This document shows positions 45,661 to 56,584 of a stretch of DNA of 64,000 bases, piece by piece. The notes beneath the pieces were generated by a model. It had not been told where the DNA came from. It did not search any database and was given only the letters and a program-made list of their open reading frames with translations. This DNA is from Vandiemenella viatica (lineage: Eukaryota; Arthropoda; Insecta; Orthoptera; Morabidae), in the NCBI GenBank assembly GCA_031002005.1, contig JARYHS010009186.1:105250829-105314828 (forward strand). Direction: 5' to 3'. How positions within the stretch are numbered: the stretch's first letter is position 1; every line of letters begins with the position of its first letter. Made by a program: the position numbers and the translations under genes.

Positions 45661-47020
45661 TTCTGAAATGAAGAAGGATTTCAATTTTTACAGTTTATGC
45701 CAAAAGCTTTTACAAATAGGGGAGTATAAAAAAACAGTAGAAATTTTCAGAGTGGCGAGATGGCAGCTTCTACTAGGTTTGTGGGATTAGTAGCTGTTGT
45801 TTGATGGTTATGTAAAATATTTTAAATGTTCCTGAATTTCGGTAAATACTAAGCCTTCTACTGAGAATAGTCATAAAAGCGATATGGGTTTGTTGTAATG
45901 ACGTTCCAGGTACAATTTAAAATTGTGATGCACACTTTAATTGTTGAATAATTCGAATAACCACTAATACAACGTGAATGTTTGTTTAACCGGAACTTCT
46001 TCACTTTAGATAATAGATTCCTATAATACTTGGTTTTCCTTAAAATAACACAAAAGGAGTTTCTTTTAGTATGGTTTGCCTGACAAATCACTTGAAGTTA
46101 TTCACCCATTATTTTATAACATAAAATTTCAGTTAAACACTTTAGATTTGAGTTCTCCTAATGCTTGGGATGTTAGAATACTCTCACTGCATTTTCGCAG
46201 ATCCATTACGTCTTTTCTTATATAATGAGGGTGAAGTATGTCTTATGTCACGTTAACTCACTTCAAGCTAAACAGAAATTTTTCAAATTTAGCAGAGTTA
46301 ACCGTAGGAGTAAAATACTGTTCAAGTTAGTAAATCGTCCAGAAATTTGTAACTGTTAGGCTGTGAATTGTACCTTAAAATAGTAATTTTAAGTGGTTTA
46401 TTCAGTGAAAAAATATTGTAAGTCGTTCGTAGAGAGCGCAAGCGAGCGAGATGCATACGTGAGTAGAAATGCAGAATTGCAAGGTTAAGAGTCCACGGTT
46501 GCTGCAGCGTAGGCATGCACAGGGCACGTAAACAGTGCGTTCACCCACTTCAACAGAGCGCATAAAAACCCTGTCGGCATGTTGAATGGGGTCTTTCCGC
46601 CAGCAACCATGAAACAGGTAACTGTGTGTCACAATACAGTGTACAAAACCGCCCTATTTTAAATTTTAGAAATTAAGTGAAAGTGTTTTTAATGTAGTCG
46701 ATGATATAGTTATCTCTGAACAACTAGCTGTAGTAGGTCAGAGAGTTTGTTTGGGTTTTGGCCAGCGAGTGTTGAGGTAGACACATGGCGTAACAAAACA
46801 ATGTTTTAGGTTGTGCGCTCAGTGGTTTAACGGGTATATACATAAAATCAGTGTTGAGTGTTTAACCCAAATTAACTACGTAATACATATTTTACGCCTG
46901 TGTTAGTTGTCGGAGACCAAACTTTATGAGTTTTGGTTTGTGAGTAAGTGTACGGGGTACTACATATGTGTACGACGGATTTCGGCGTGATTATTCCGTG
47001 TTAATAATTGCCCGTGGCTG
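45661..47020. other. AT-rich non-coding DNA, nothing recognised
   Basis: No gene recognised. A CATAAAAACCC TATA-like site occurs near 46561 without a recognisable transcript downstream. Confidence 0.4.
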
Positions 47021-47400
47021 CTAATGTGAAATCGATTTGGCAATATTCGTTACTCAAGGAGATTAGTGAACTCAAGGAGTGACTTTCCACTTAATAAAGA
47101 CTGTTTATTTAACCGTTACGAGCATTAAGAACAGACGGTGTATGACGAACAGTTGGAAGTTATATTAATTGCTTGCAAGTCACTTGTCACTCTAACGATT
47201 TGCAATCTTCGGATAAATGTTATCGTGAATTGTATAATAGTGTTAACATTTTTATTTTCCATTGGTGGTCGGAATTAGTACACTTAAGGAACTAACAGAA
47301 TAAATGTTTTCATGTATTTATGAGAACGGAGTGTTTTATTTTTATTTTTTACGAAGTGCACGTAATATTCCCGAACCATCCAATGGTGGCGACCAAAGTA
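47020..47400 (+). other. Possible LTR end and primer binding site
   Basis: A poly(A)-signal-like AATAAATG (47299) is followed by a T/A-rich stretch and, after ccatcca, by TGGTGGCGACCAAAG (47383), close to the TGGCGACC... primer binding sites of arginine-tRNA-primed gypsy elements. No gag follows and the LTR start is not found. Tentative. Confidence 0.3.
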
Positions 47401-48029
47401 CATTAAAACGAAGTCCGATTACACCTTTCCTTAGGTAAATAACAATTTTCATAGTGAAATATCGAACAAAAAAAAACTATCAAGTCAAACATGTTATAAA
47501 CAGTATATATAATTTTCACAGTTGTTTGACATGTGTTTGGCTGTAGCCTAGTGGCGTGCAAGCCTTCCGGCGTATCTATAGTCAGTAATTGCTGATGAAT
47601 GTTTGGTTAGGTTTTTATAATTTAAGTACTTGTTTAACTTTTTCCATGGTGTTGTGAAGTCATTACAGTCGTTAAGTTAGATCCCGTATAATTGTGGAAG
47701 AACTTTGATGATCTGTCGGTAAGGTAAGATCTAATGTGATATCACTATTTAGAACAGTTAGGGACTCCTGCTTTAACAAAAGTCCCCTGGTGTCAAATTA
47801 TATCTATCCTGACAAATATCATCTTAGGTATCCAAGCATACATAATCTTTTATAACTCGGAGTATAACTTAAAATCTATTAACCTTATAGAACCCCTCCA
47901 AATATATAATATTGGCTTCAGAGTGGACTGCATACGACATATATCCTCTAGCTCAGTTACAACTGGTGCCATATTGCACATATTCCATTAAACGTTGATC
48001 CTTATCTAAATATATATGATTAAACCAAC

Positions 48030-48069
48030 TGACGTCACAGAATGCTGACGTCAACTTATATTGACGTCA
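48030..48069. promoter_or_regulatory. Three TGACGTCA (CRE) palindromes at exact 16-bp spacing
   Basis: TGACGTCA occurs at 48030-48037, 48046-48053 and 48062-48069. This 8-base palindrome is the consensus binding site of CREB/ATF-family bZIP factors. Three perfect copies in 40 bases with a constant 16-base step are not expected by chance in AT-rich DNA. The target promoter is unknown: no gene is seen nearby. Confidence 0.6.
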
Positions 48070-48644
48070 CGAAACCTCCTTCATTGACGGGCTTGCAGCG
48101 ACCAGAGATTCTACAGTAAAATCGGGATTATGAGTGTTATTTCAAAGATAAACAACCGCGAAGAAATGAATCGCCAAAATCCTTTCTTTGTTTGCTTTTG
48201 ATAGCATTTCATTTTAAATTAAATAAGTCAGTTTAGTTCTAAATATATGATAAAATTTTACGGCTGAAAAAATTGGAATAAATTTTTACATCACGATTCA
48301 ATAATGCCAGTGACTACATTCGGCAATCTTTAGACACTTAGAATCAACATTGACATCAGTCTTGAGGTTAAGATTGCTAAAAGTATAAAACGTGGGTGAT
48401 GTTTTTGTTACGCTTAATTTAGTGTGAAATTTAAATTCTTGTTTTAGCCAGATCAGGTCTTCACCTTATAAACGGGAACTACTCCAGAGCCGTGAGCCTA
48501 CCCAAAACCGGTCACGGGCTTACACCTAGCAACACTAGTAACAGAAGAGCAGCTACTTCAGGAAATTAGAAATCACTTAACGTCTAAACTTAAGTTGTCA
48601 AAGGAATAAGGCAGATTACATATAAATGTATCCCAAAAAAAAAA

Positions 48645-48805
48645 TATTATTCCTATTTACTAAGATAACTACATATATAGTTAGTACTATAACTGCCCCA
48701 GCTATGTTTCAGACCACAAGAAAATTTCTTATTATTTCTATTTACTAAGATAACTACATATATAGTTAGTATTATAACTGCCCCATTTATGTGTCTGGCC
48801 TCCGT
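48645..48805 (+). repeat. Tandem duplication, 85-bp unit, two copies
   Basis: The block ctatttactaagataactac plus atatatagttagtactataactgcccca appears at 48653-48701 and again, with one or two changes, 85 bases later (48738-48786). A local tandem duplication, with no coding content. Confidence 0.85.
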
Positions 48806-49110
48806 GACGTGGTCGTATCCGCCGAGTAACTTTCAGGACGGCCGTGTTCTTTTAGATGTGGTCGCTCTTGGAACGCTGGCGAAATACGAAGGACGGCCTG
48901 CCCGTGCAAGAGGTCGCCGGCGCCATTAATTACCGCCACTCAACAGGTGGTACCACAAAACTGCGTTCCGGCCGTTTCGCCGCAGGCATCCTCAGGGTGC
49001 GTTAAGACGAGTGCGCCGGCAGGACGGGGGGAAAAGGAATAATGTCCGCTATTATTCACCCCGCCGAGATACTCGAGGAACTCTAGAGTCTCGCACTCTG
49101 TCCTCGCGTA
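48790..49110. other. GC-rich patch around CCATTAATTACC
   Basis: GC-rich, with CGCCATTAATTACCGCC near 48922 as a strong homeodomain-type site and several CGCC/CCGG steps. No repeat match and no domain in any frame. A candidate regulatory island, by inference. Confidence 0.3.
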
Positions 49111-49535
49111 CCAAATCACCACAGTGTTTTTTCCTTAACAGTTTTCTCGAGCGATGCTCCTATTCACGGTCGCCAAGAAGACAAGTAAAGAAAGTGTTTG
49201 TGGGTTTGAAAGCATCATTTTCAGAATTCATAATCAGACATTCAAATCTTTAATCATATAGAAGATGTTTCTCTCTTCAAGATTTTTAACAGGAGTTGTC
49301 GAAAGAATCAAACTTTTGTGTGCTGATGGAAACAGTACACACCGTGCTACAACAACGCTGATTCCCATTCCAATCACACAGTGATTACTGGGAAGGTGTT
49401 ATTTATGTGGCTTATGTTGAGCAATCCTGAATGAGGACATTTTGATTATTAAATTGTGGAAGGTGAATCATAATGACATTCGATACATGTTTAAATACGT
49501 CATGTTTGACTGACTGAAACGTATGAGCAAATCTC
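49111..49535. other. Non-coding, nothing recognised
   Basis: No gene or element boundary recognised. Confidence 0.45.
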
Positions 49536-49537
49536 AG

Positions 49538-49770
49538 GCCCCAGAAGAGAGTGGTAGTGCTCAGGCATGCCATTCGGGAGGACGGGAGTTCTGATCACAG
49601 TTCTGTCATCCTGGTTCCGGTTGTCATAGTTTCCCCAAATCAACCAGGTGAATGACGGGATGATTCTTGCAAAAGGTTATGGCTGAATCCCTTCCCGTTT
49701 CTTGTTCCCAACTCCCTTCCGCCTTTAACAACCACGACGTAAAAGAATCGTAAACCCCAAAGCAAAAGAA
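49538..49770 (+). mobile_element. SINE family S1, copy i, diverged
   Basis: Plus strand: gccattcgggaggacgggag (head/B-box region, B box damaged to AGTTCTGATCA), the body with tttccccaaatcaaccaggt and cttcccgtttcttgttccca, and an end at CGTAAACCCCAAAGCAAAAG. Confidence 0.82.
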
Positions 49771-50540
49771 AATACGAAAACAGAGACTGGAATAAGTTAC
49801 CTAGGTATTTTATGAACCATTTGCCTCAAACATTCAAAGAATTTAAAGGATAATTCGTAAAAACCATAGTTAAGTAAGTAGTTCAGCACCGGGTCATGTT
49901 CTCCATTTCAAATATTTACTAATAGCAACTATTCCACATACTGGTATTAGTATTAGTCTTCAGTATGGACAAAGCTTTGAGTACATTCAAAATGTCGCTT
50001 TTGATATTTCTACAGATTTCGTGTTCTGGGACTCTTGAAATTGTCTATCCTATTTACATTCATTTGATGCACATTGAATTATTTTACGCCTGCAGGTGAG
50101 TAATGTTATTGTCGATGATTCCTTAACTTACAGTGTATTTATTTCGCAGCATAGCATACCGAACTATTTTTTACAGTCCTCATTTACAATCTCATTCTAC
50201 AATTCCGTCGAGGAAACAGCTGATCTGGTAGCTCCGTAACTAATCATCTTTACCGCGTTTTCAATTCAGATACTGTTCCACAGCTACAGAAAGATATGCT
50301 GGTACACATATTCTCAAGTTACTGCAGAATAACGCCATTCATAAGACTTACACAAGCTGGAGACATTACGAATTCGTCGAAAAATGTACAGTCCACCCAA
50401 ATGACAAACAGTCTTTCTGTTAGTAAGCTTAAACTTCATCCATTCAATCAATTCCGTTAATAGTATAATTGCGAAAGTTTGGATGGATGTTTCTTATTCA
50501 ATCACCCCACAACGGCTCAACGAATTTGAATGAACATCTC
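49771..50540. other. AT-rich non-coding DNA, nothing recognised
   Basis: No gene recognised. Confidence 0.45.
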
Positions 50541-50544
50541 GATA

Positions 50545-51670
50545 TTGTGTGCCATTTCCTCAGTTGCCATGGGATCAATTTTTATGAATAATTGTCACGC
50601 CAATGCAGTTGAATTTGTTGTTTTATTTCCCTAACACGTTACACTTCATTCTCTGAAGCATCTTAGTGGTTCTGTATTTTCCATTGCTTACATTTGCTTG
50701 TAATTGTACAGTATTTCAGCATCAGTTGCGTCTGTAGTAGCAGTTTGCATCACAGGTACAATCGATACTTGCCGCTTAGAGAGTACCTTAACAGAAAGGT
50801 ATGATGGCGATAGACTGTGAACGAGCGTGGTCGCGCATGGTTGTTGTTGTCTGTGCCATGAACTAGTGAACAGTATGTTAGCTAAAAAGAACTTGAGAAA
50901 GCGTGACAGCAGCTTTGGTGGTGGTGTAGGCGATGGTTTAAGTGCAATACAGGAATGAGTGAGAACTGTGGACAGTGAAATTGAGTGCAGTCAATGTGTG
51001 ACGGTTGTTACGCTCGCAAATAGTCGTGTTCACTACTTAATCGAACCTTACAATCTTCAGATTCACGAAGTTCGATTAGAATTACATATCTGGTAGTTTA
51101 CGATGGTGTACTGTATCTTCTTTGTGAACTTTAGCTTAATAATAAAGGCAAAACTGTGTTCAAGTAAGATTGTTTAATTAGTGTATTTGTGGCTCCTTTG
51201 AGTGACTTTAAGTATTAATTTCGGGTAATTACCCTTGGCGGCCGTGTTCAAACAAAATCTGCAATCATTTGAAGTTGATCAGCATCGAATGTTATAATGA
51301 ACTTGTATGGTCACGCTTAGAGAAAACGAACAATATTAATTTATCAGAGGATCAGCGTTTGTAGCGTTACAAGGTGTTTGTTGCATCTTTTTGAATAATT
51401 TCGTAGCACTTTCACTCCACTATAGTATATTGATTTCTGATGGCTTACTGTTACCCATCAGTATACTATGCTACAAAATTATTCAAAAAGATGCATACAG
51501 CTACTACAGACACAACTGATGCTGAAATACTGTACAATTACAAGCAAATGTGAGTAATGAAAAATACAGAACCACTGAAGATGCTTCAGAGAATGAAGTG
51601 AAGCGCGCTCGGGAAATAAAACAACAAATTCAATGGCATTTGCTTGACAATTATTCATAAAAATTTGAAT
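50545..51670. repeat. Fold-back (inverted duplication) of family R
   Basis: Left arm 50550-50757 continues at 51373-51435; right arm 51450-51665 is its reverse complement. Shared blocks include atttttatgaataattgtca, attctctgaagcatctt, cttgtaattgtacagtattt and catctttttgaataattt. The centre lies near 51440. The left arm is interrupted by about 615 bp (50758-51372) that the right arm and the copy at 3680-3990 both lack. Confidence 0.85.
50758..51372 (+). mobile_element. Insertion in the fold-back repeat, LTR-like with primer binding site
   Basis: Its absence from the homologous arm (51450-51665) and from 3680-3990 proves it is an insertion. It contains a poly(A) signal-like AATAAAGG (51142), then TTGGCGGCCGTGTTC (51235), resembling the TGGCGACCGTG primer binding site of arginine-tRNA-primed gypsy elements. 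The short flanking repeat (CACAGG / TACAAGG) is imperfect. Class tentative. Confidence 0.5.
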
Positions 51671-52035
51671 GAAATTTGTTACGGATATAGATAATTGTAT
51701 TGATTAACACATATGATATTAAATATTTAGGATAAACTAAAATTTCCTTTGCGAATCGAATGCTAGTACGGAAAAATACGTAGAAATAATCAGAAAACAA
51801 ACGAAAATCAAAGCCTATGTAAGTTTGGAATATTAATACAATGAACAAAAAATAAATAAAATGAAATCGCTATGTATCATCAGTTCTCGAGTCCCTACTC
51901 AACTAATTTAAGAAATCGTTTCGCGAATTAGTAGTCAAAGGCGGGGTCAAAAACTTGTCCTTAATATAATAATCATTTGAGTTTACTGAAAACCCGCCTT
52001 GAAAATTAGAGGCTGCCAGCTCAAATCGCAGGGAT
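51671..52035. other. AT-rich non-coding DNA, nothing recognised
   Basis: No gene recognised. Confidence 0.45.
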
Positions 52036-52039
52036 TCTT

Positions 52040-52285
52040 GCTGTCGCTTAAGGCGTCTGACTGGAAATCTAAAGGCCCCGGTTCGAATCCATGTATCGTA
52101 GAGGATTTCAAAGGCCCTTCACCTCTGGCACAGCTTTCTGTGTGATACTAAGTACGTCAGAACTGTAGATCCCCTGCATCTGGTATGGTCACTGGGTTAG
52201 ATTTAGGGGGCTTCGATAGGGGTGGACTGCGGAGCCGATAATAACCTTCTTACCAGATCATTACCATCTCCACATGTTTGCTTTT
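52040..52285 (+). mobile_element. tRNA-headed SINE-like repeat (family S2), copy 2
   Basis: CGCTTAAGGCGTCTGACTGG, a tRNA-like A-box and anticodon-arm region, is followed by B box GGTTCGAATCC (52080-52090). The body contains aactgtagatcccctgcatc, also seen near 38975, and a 3' block like that of 39910-39980. Confidence 0.65.
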
Positions 52286-52623
52286 ATATGAACTGTCCAG
52301 CCACGGCAGAGGTGAAATGTGTGGCAAGCTGAAAATCTGCCGCACTGTAATGAGACGAAACGAATAAACTTCATCGAACACTAGTGTGTTATATCACGCG
52401 GGAATGTATGCTGCAACTCAGAAGGCGATAAATGTGAGCTGAAGCTAGAATGGCCCTGCGCTTGTGGGAGCGTTAAAGGAGGGCACTGGTTGAGTCAGCA
52501 GCCGGCCCCTTGAAGTGCGTGCTCCAAGAGAGCGCTCGGTATCCTCAGGAGTGTGGCCCTCTAAACACCTGCGCAGTGAGGAGTGCGGAAAGGTACGGCG
52601 TCGTTGGGGCGACAGCTATGTTA

Positions 52624-52955
52624 GGGATCGTCCATAAACCACGTGGCTCGGTATGGGGGAGGGGTAGAAAGCTAAGGTGGGCTATGTGGAAAAGGGGGAG
52701 GGGGGTTCCGAGCCAAGCCACGTAGCTTTTCTTTCATGTTATTCGTCACAGTTAAAATAAGGAGCAGAAGACACAACACCAAGTGAATATTTATTTGCGT
52801 CATACAATTACCTCCGTAAGTAATTTAAGATAGTCTGGCAAGACAAAACAGTACAAAAATATCTTTTGGAATCGATAGGGAAAAAGCTATGTGCCATTCG
52901 GAGGGAGGGGGGGAAGTTCACAGGAGGCCAAAATGGAGCTACGCGGGCACAAATC
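52624..52955. mobile_element. MITE with CGTCCATAAACC ends, copy 2
   Basis: The left end GGGATCGTCCATAAACCACG follows TTA. The interior shares gttccgagccaagccac, agcttttctttcatgttatt and gtgaatatttatttgcgtca with 31281-31554. The right end (aatggagctacgcgggcaca) is degraded, so the second TIR is not clean. Confidence 0.8.
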
Positions 52956-53061
52956 GTTTCATAACATAATAAACCGTATCTTACAATGAATATTGGTTTT
53001 ATAGGACTTTATGGATATTAAAACTGGGAGAGCAATGTAGAAAAAGGAAAGGACTTTATGA

Positions 53062-53135
53062 GCGATCACTTTCGACGTTCGCTTGGAGTGATTCTGTGGA
53101 AATACGGAATCTACATTTCCGGACCGCGTCCGAAC
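53062..53135 (-). mobile_element. Possible S1 SINE body fragment
   Basis: gcttggagtgattctgtgga and cggaatctacatttccggac resemble the S1 body (cctggagtgatttggggaaa, aaatctggatgcccggac). Short and diverged, without a head or tail. Confidence 0.3.
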
Positions 53136-53194
53136 GCTATATTCGTTCTATTGCTAGCTATTAACCTGTTGAGGCTGTGTCAAGAAAGTCAATT

Positions 53195-54003
53195 TTCGCT
53201 CTTATTTTTCATTTTAATTTTTTAATTTCAATCCTCCCAGGTGAAGGCTGGGAGGCGGGCTGCTGGGGAGTCACGAAGACTCTTTTCAGCCTAATAATCT
53301 ACGGGAGGGAAGGGGATGGAAGGTCGGCCTCAGACTACATTATCCGGGTGGCCTAGTTCCCGGAGTGTGGGGAAGTTCTTACGTTAACCGTATCTCCTTC
53401 CAGTTTAGTTATATTAAGGTTTCATTATTGGTGTGGCTTAATGGGAGTAGTCAGCTCCGTGTTCGTCATTGTAGTAGGAGGTGGTCGGGCCACCTGATGT
53501 TATCATTATAATGTACTCTGTTGCCAAGTCTGGCTATGAGTCTGTTTTCGGACCTCGTACACTTGTTGTAGAATTTGGTGGCAGTTTCTTTGAAACGTTG
53601 TTTCAATGTTTGTAAACCACTGACTTGATGTAAGACAGCGGTAGGCGTTTCTCTTGGGAGTTTGCAGGCAAACCGGATGGCCCGGTTTTGCACAGTTTGG
53701 AGCTTTCTGATATGTGTGGTCACTGCGTTTCCCCACACAACACCGGTCTGACCAGTGATGTATAAATTCGAAGAGCCTGGTCAGCTGGTAAGGTGGTTGT
53801 TGGGTTGAGTATGGGGTAGAGTGTCCGCATTCTACCTTCCGCTTTCGACCTGAGGTTGTTGACATGGTTCTTCCAGGTTAATCTTGTGTCGAGCATCACT
53901 CCAAGATAGGTTGCTGTTTTGGTCCATTGAATTCCCTCATTGAATAGTGTCACCGGATCAAGCTGTGGTATTTTTCTTCTAGTTATTATTATCGCCTGAC
54001 TTT
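53195..54003 (-). pseudogene. Jockey-clade LINE 3' end
   Basis: Minus strand: IQWTKTATYLGVMLDTRLTW and ILNPTTTLPADQALRIYTSL and VRPVL (53720-53995), then after a frameshift near 53730 MWGNAVTTHIRKLQTVQNRA, LKQRFKETATKFYNKC and a natural-looking stop at 53466. These are the C-terminal RT blocks of Jockey elements. The 3' untranslated part ends in an A-rich tail near 53195-53225. 5' truncated. Confidence 0.9.
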
Positions 54004-54005
54004 TG

Positions 54006-54145
54006 GTGGCGATGGAAGGTCGGCCGTGGCGTTGCAGGGTATCATCCCAGCATTCGTCTAATTTGACTGCGGGAAACCACGGAAAACCGTAGTCAGGATG
54101 TCCGTGCGGGATTTAACCCCCGCGCTCCCGAATCTCAAGTAGTAG
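54006..54145 (-). mobile_element. SINE family S1, copy j, partial
   Basis: Minus strand: AGATTCGGGAGCGCGGGGGT head/B-box region (B box altered), then catcctgactacggttttcc and the aacgccacggccgacc body block. It lies directly beside the Jockey fragment. Confidence 0.75.
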
Positions 54146-54837
54146 TGCGAATTCGCACTATTCGCTCTTAAAAACACTTAATCCCAATCACCAAAAATAC
54201 ACGACACGTTTCCATCACCACAGTGACAGCAGGCGAGGACAAACTATCTTCCATAAATGATAAGACGTAAAATCTGCCAAAATTTGCCATATTATTGAGC
54301 ATGCGCGTCGCAATATGTTGGGTATTGACAGTTCAAATGAATGAACCGCGTTTCACATGGATTAACAATGATTCTCCACCAACTAGTTGAAACCTGATGC
54401 ATTAATTCGTTTTCCGAGCTATCTATCGTCAATATGTCACACTTTTATCACCCCTGAATTCTTAAGACTTATAATTTAGCTCAACTTGACTTCACTCCAC
54501 TTCTGGTTATACTTGATATGATTACAACATAAAAGTTGGAAAATTATAAGTGATGAAAGTAGTTTCAAGGATATTTAGTTGGCAACGTGTCAACTCTAAA
54601 AATGTTTGGATTTTGTTCTTTATTGCAAGCTTATCAAGCATAAATACCATTTTTTTTTTTTCAAAACTTCTTAATCAAAAAATTCTTTTAAAATTTACAG
54701 TAATACACAGTATTCTGACGTTTGCAGGGTGATGTTTCAAAACCTCATACTTTCAACTGAATGAGAAATTTTAACAAATATGATAGATCGGTGCATAATT
54801 TTCCACTAAATTTCCTATTTCTTTTTTCAACTTTAAA
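54146..54837. other. AT-rich non-coding DNA, nothing recognised
   Basis: No gene recognised. A T13 run at about 54650-54662. Confidence 0.45.
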
Positions 54838-55710
54838 TTCAATTAAAGTTTTTGGTTACCTATTCACCGTCCATTCCTCTTGGTAATTTATTCCAACCCT
54901 TGACACCCTTACCTACAACAGAAAATCATCCCAACACCCATATGCCTGAAATCGTGTGTCAGTTTGTGGTCATGGTAGTCTCCCCCTTCCATGTATCTCT
55001 CCTAATTCTTCCATCAATATCTTTCCACACCTCGTCACCAATATACGCCTTGTGCACTCCCATGACTCGCTTCCTCATATCTTCCAATGAATCCCATTCC
55101 AGCTTCTTTATCATAACATTTACTGATTGTGTTCTGCGCTAATTTCCAGAGACAAATCTAGCAGCCTTTCTTTTCATCTCCTCCAGCTAAATACCAAACA
55201 TCAGGGTCCCATACTACACCACCATATTCAAACAATGATTTTATCAATGTTTTGTAACCAAATTCCCTTAATTCTCTGATACATTCCCTTATCACTCTCT
55301 CCACCAATTCAAGGATTTTGAAACCTCCTGCTACTGCCTATCCAATGTGTCCTGCCCAGTTTAGTTTGTTATCTTTTTTTTATCTGCTTAACGTCTCTCT
55401 AACAGCGAGGTCTTTAGAGACGGGAAAGGATGGGGGGCAAGGAATGGGAACGGATTCGGCCATGGCCTTTTGAAGGAAGCATCCTGGCATTTGCCTGGAG
55501 TGATTTGGGAAACCATGGAAAACCCTAATCTGGATGCCCGGACGGGGATTCGAACCGCCGTCCTCCCGAATGCGAGGCCAGATCGAGTTTGTTATCAAGT
55601 GTTATGGTAAGTTATTTACAAGTGTTCAACAAAAAAAATGTTTATCTGTTCACTTAATAAGGTAACTCTTCTTTGACATCTTCATCCCAGGTTGACCTGC
55701 CCATCTATAT
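54838..55710 (-). pseudogene. CR1/Jockey-like LINE fragment interrupted by a SINE
   Basis: Minus strand: LNWAGHIG, GFKILELVERVIRECIRELR, FGYKTLIKSLFEYGGVVWDP, then in another frame MKRKAARFVSGN, KKLEWDSLEDMRKRVMGVHK and DEVWKDIDGRIREIHGRGRL. This is the RT thumb and C-terminal region of a LINE that differs from 28816-30447. An S1 SINE sits at 55375-55585 and duplicates AGTTTGTTATC. Frameshifts and stops inactivate it. Confidence 0.8.
55375..55585 (-). mobile_element. SINE family S1, copy k, inserted in a LINE
   Basis: Minus-strand copy with B box GGTTCGAATCCCCGTCCGG and an A-tract end (T run at 55375-55380). AGTTTGTTATC is duplicated exactly (55364-55374, 55586-55596). The head stops at GCCTCGC, so it is slightly 5' truncated. 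The host LINE frame resumes on the far side. Confidence 0.93.
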
Positions 55711-56580
55711 TTTTATTTATTTATATTTATATATATATATATTTTGGCATTTAGCCTTAGGCTAATGTTGCCAGGAGCAGAGGGTAGGGATACTAGGTTT
55801 TAGTTATTAGTTTTCTTTATTATAATGACTTTATATTAGGTTTTTTGTTTAAACAATGTACTTGTGTATTCAGTTGATGGCTTTTGTGTCTGGATCTGAA
55901 AGAGTAGACATTAGGGATATTACGTCTGTAATTTTTGAAGCTTTTCTTATTAGTTCTTTTCTGGTTTCTTTGTATTCATCACATCTGAGAAAATAATGAT
56001 AGATATCTTCTATTGCCTCACAACTGGAACAGTTCGGTGAGTCCACGATTTTCATAATGTAATTTTTATCATTTAATAGGGTGTGTCCTGTGCGCAGTCT
56101 GTTAATTAGGGTAATCTTTTTCCTGCTTAATTCTTTTATTTCATACCATGGTTTCTTGTTGATCTTATTACTTATTGCCCGATACCAAAGTCCTTTTGTT
56201 CCTTTGTTGTTTTCCCATTTCTCTTCCCATTCTTGCCTTATCCGGATTGCTGTCCAATGTCTGAAATCTGTGAATGGAGTTGCCACATCCAATTTTTCAT
56301 TGGCCACTAGCTGTGTTTTTGCCACCCTGTCGGCCATTTCATTACCGTGTATTCCCACGTGGCTTGGCACCCATTGAAGTACTATATCCACGTCCTGTGT
56401 TGACAATTTCTTTATCTCTCGAGCTACTTCGTACGCCAGATAACTTTTAGTTTTGCCTTTTGGGATTCCCAAGATTGTCTGTAAGGCACTTCTGGAGTCT
56501 GAGCAGATGACCACTTTCTTTAAATCTGATTTTACGATGAATTGTAGCGCTTTGAGGATAGCACCCAACTATGTTGCATA
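55711..56580 (-). pseudogene. LINE 3' end with RNase H and zinc knuckle (I/R1-group)
   Basis: ORF 55870-56568 (232 codons) is open. It has an RNase H domain (CSDSRSALQTI near residues 22-32; WVPSHVGIHGNEMADRVAK near 65-83, with the catalytic Asp residues) and a CX2CX7HX4C motif (CSSCEAIEDIYHYFLRC near 179-195). RNase H removes the RNA strand during reverse transcription. The stop before MGAILKAL and the sudden GC change at about 56580 mark 5' truncation. The 3' tail, CCTAAGGCTAAATGCC plus TA/TAAA repeats, ends near 55712. Confidence 0.92.
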
Positions 56581-56584
56581 GCGT

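Noticed and set aside
48645..48805. Possible CRISPR-like direct repeats
   Set aside because: Only two copies at 85-bp spacing with no array; a simple tandem duplication in a eukaryotic repeat-rich context.
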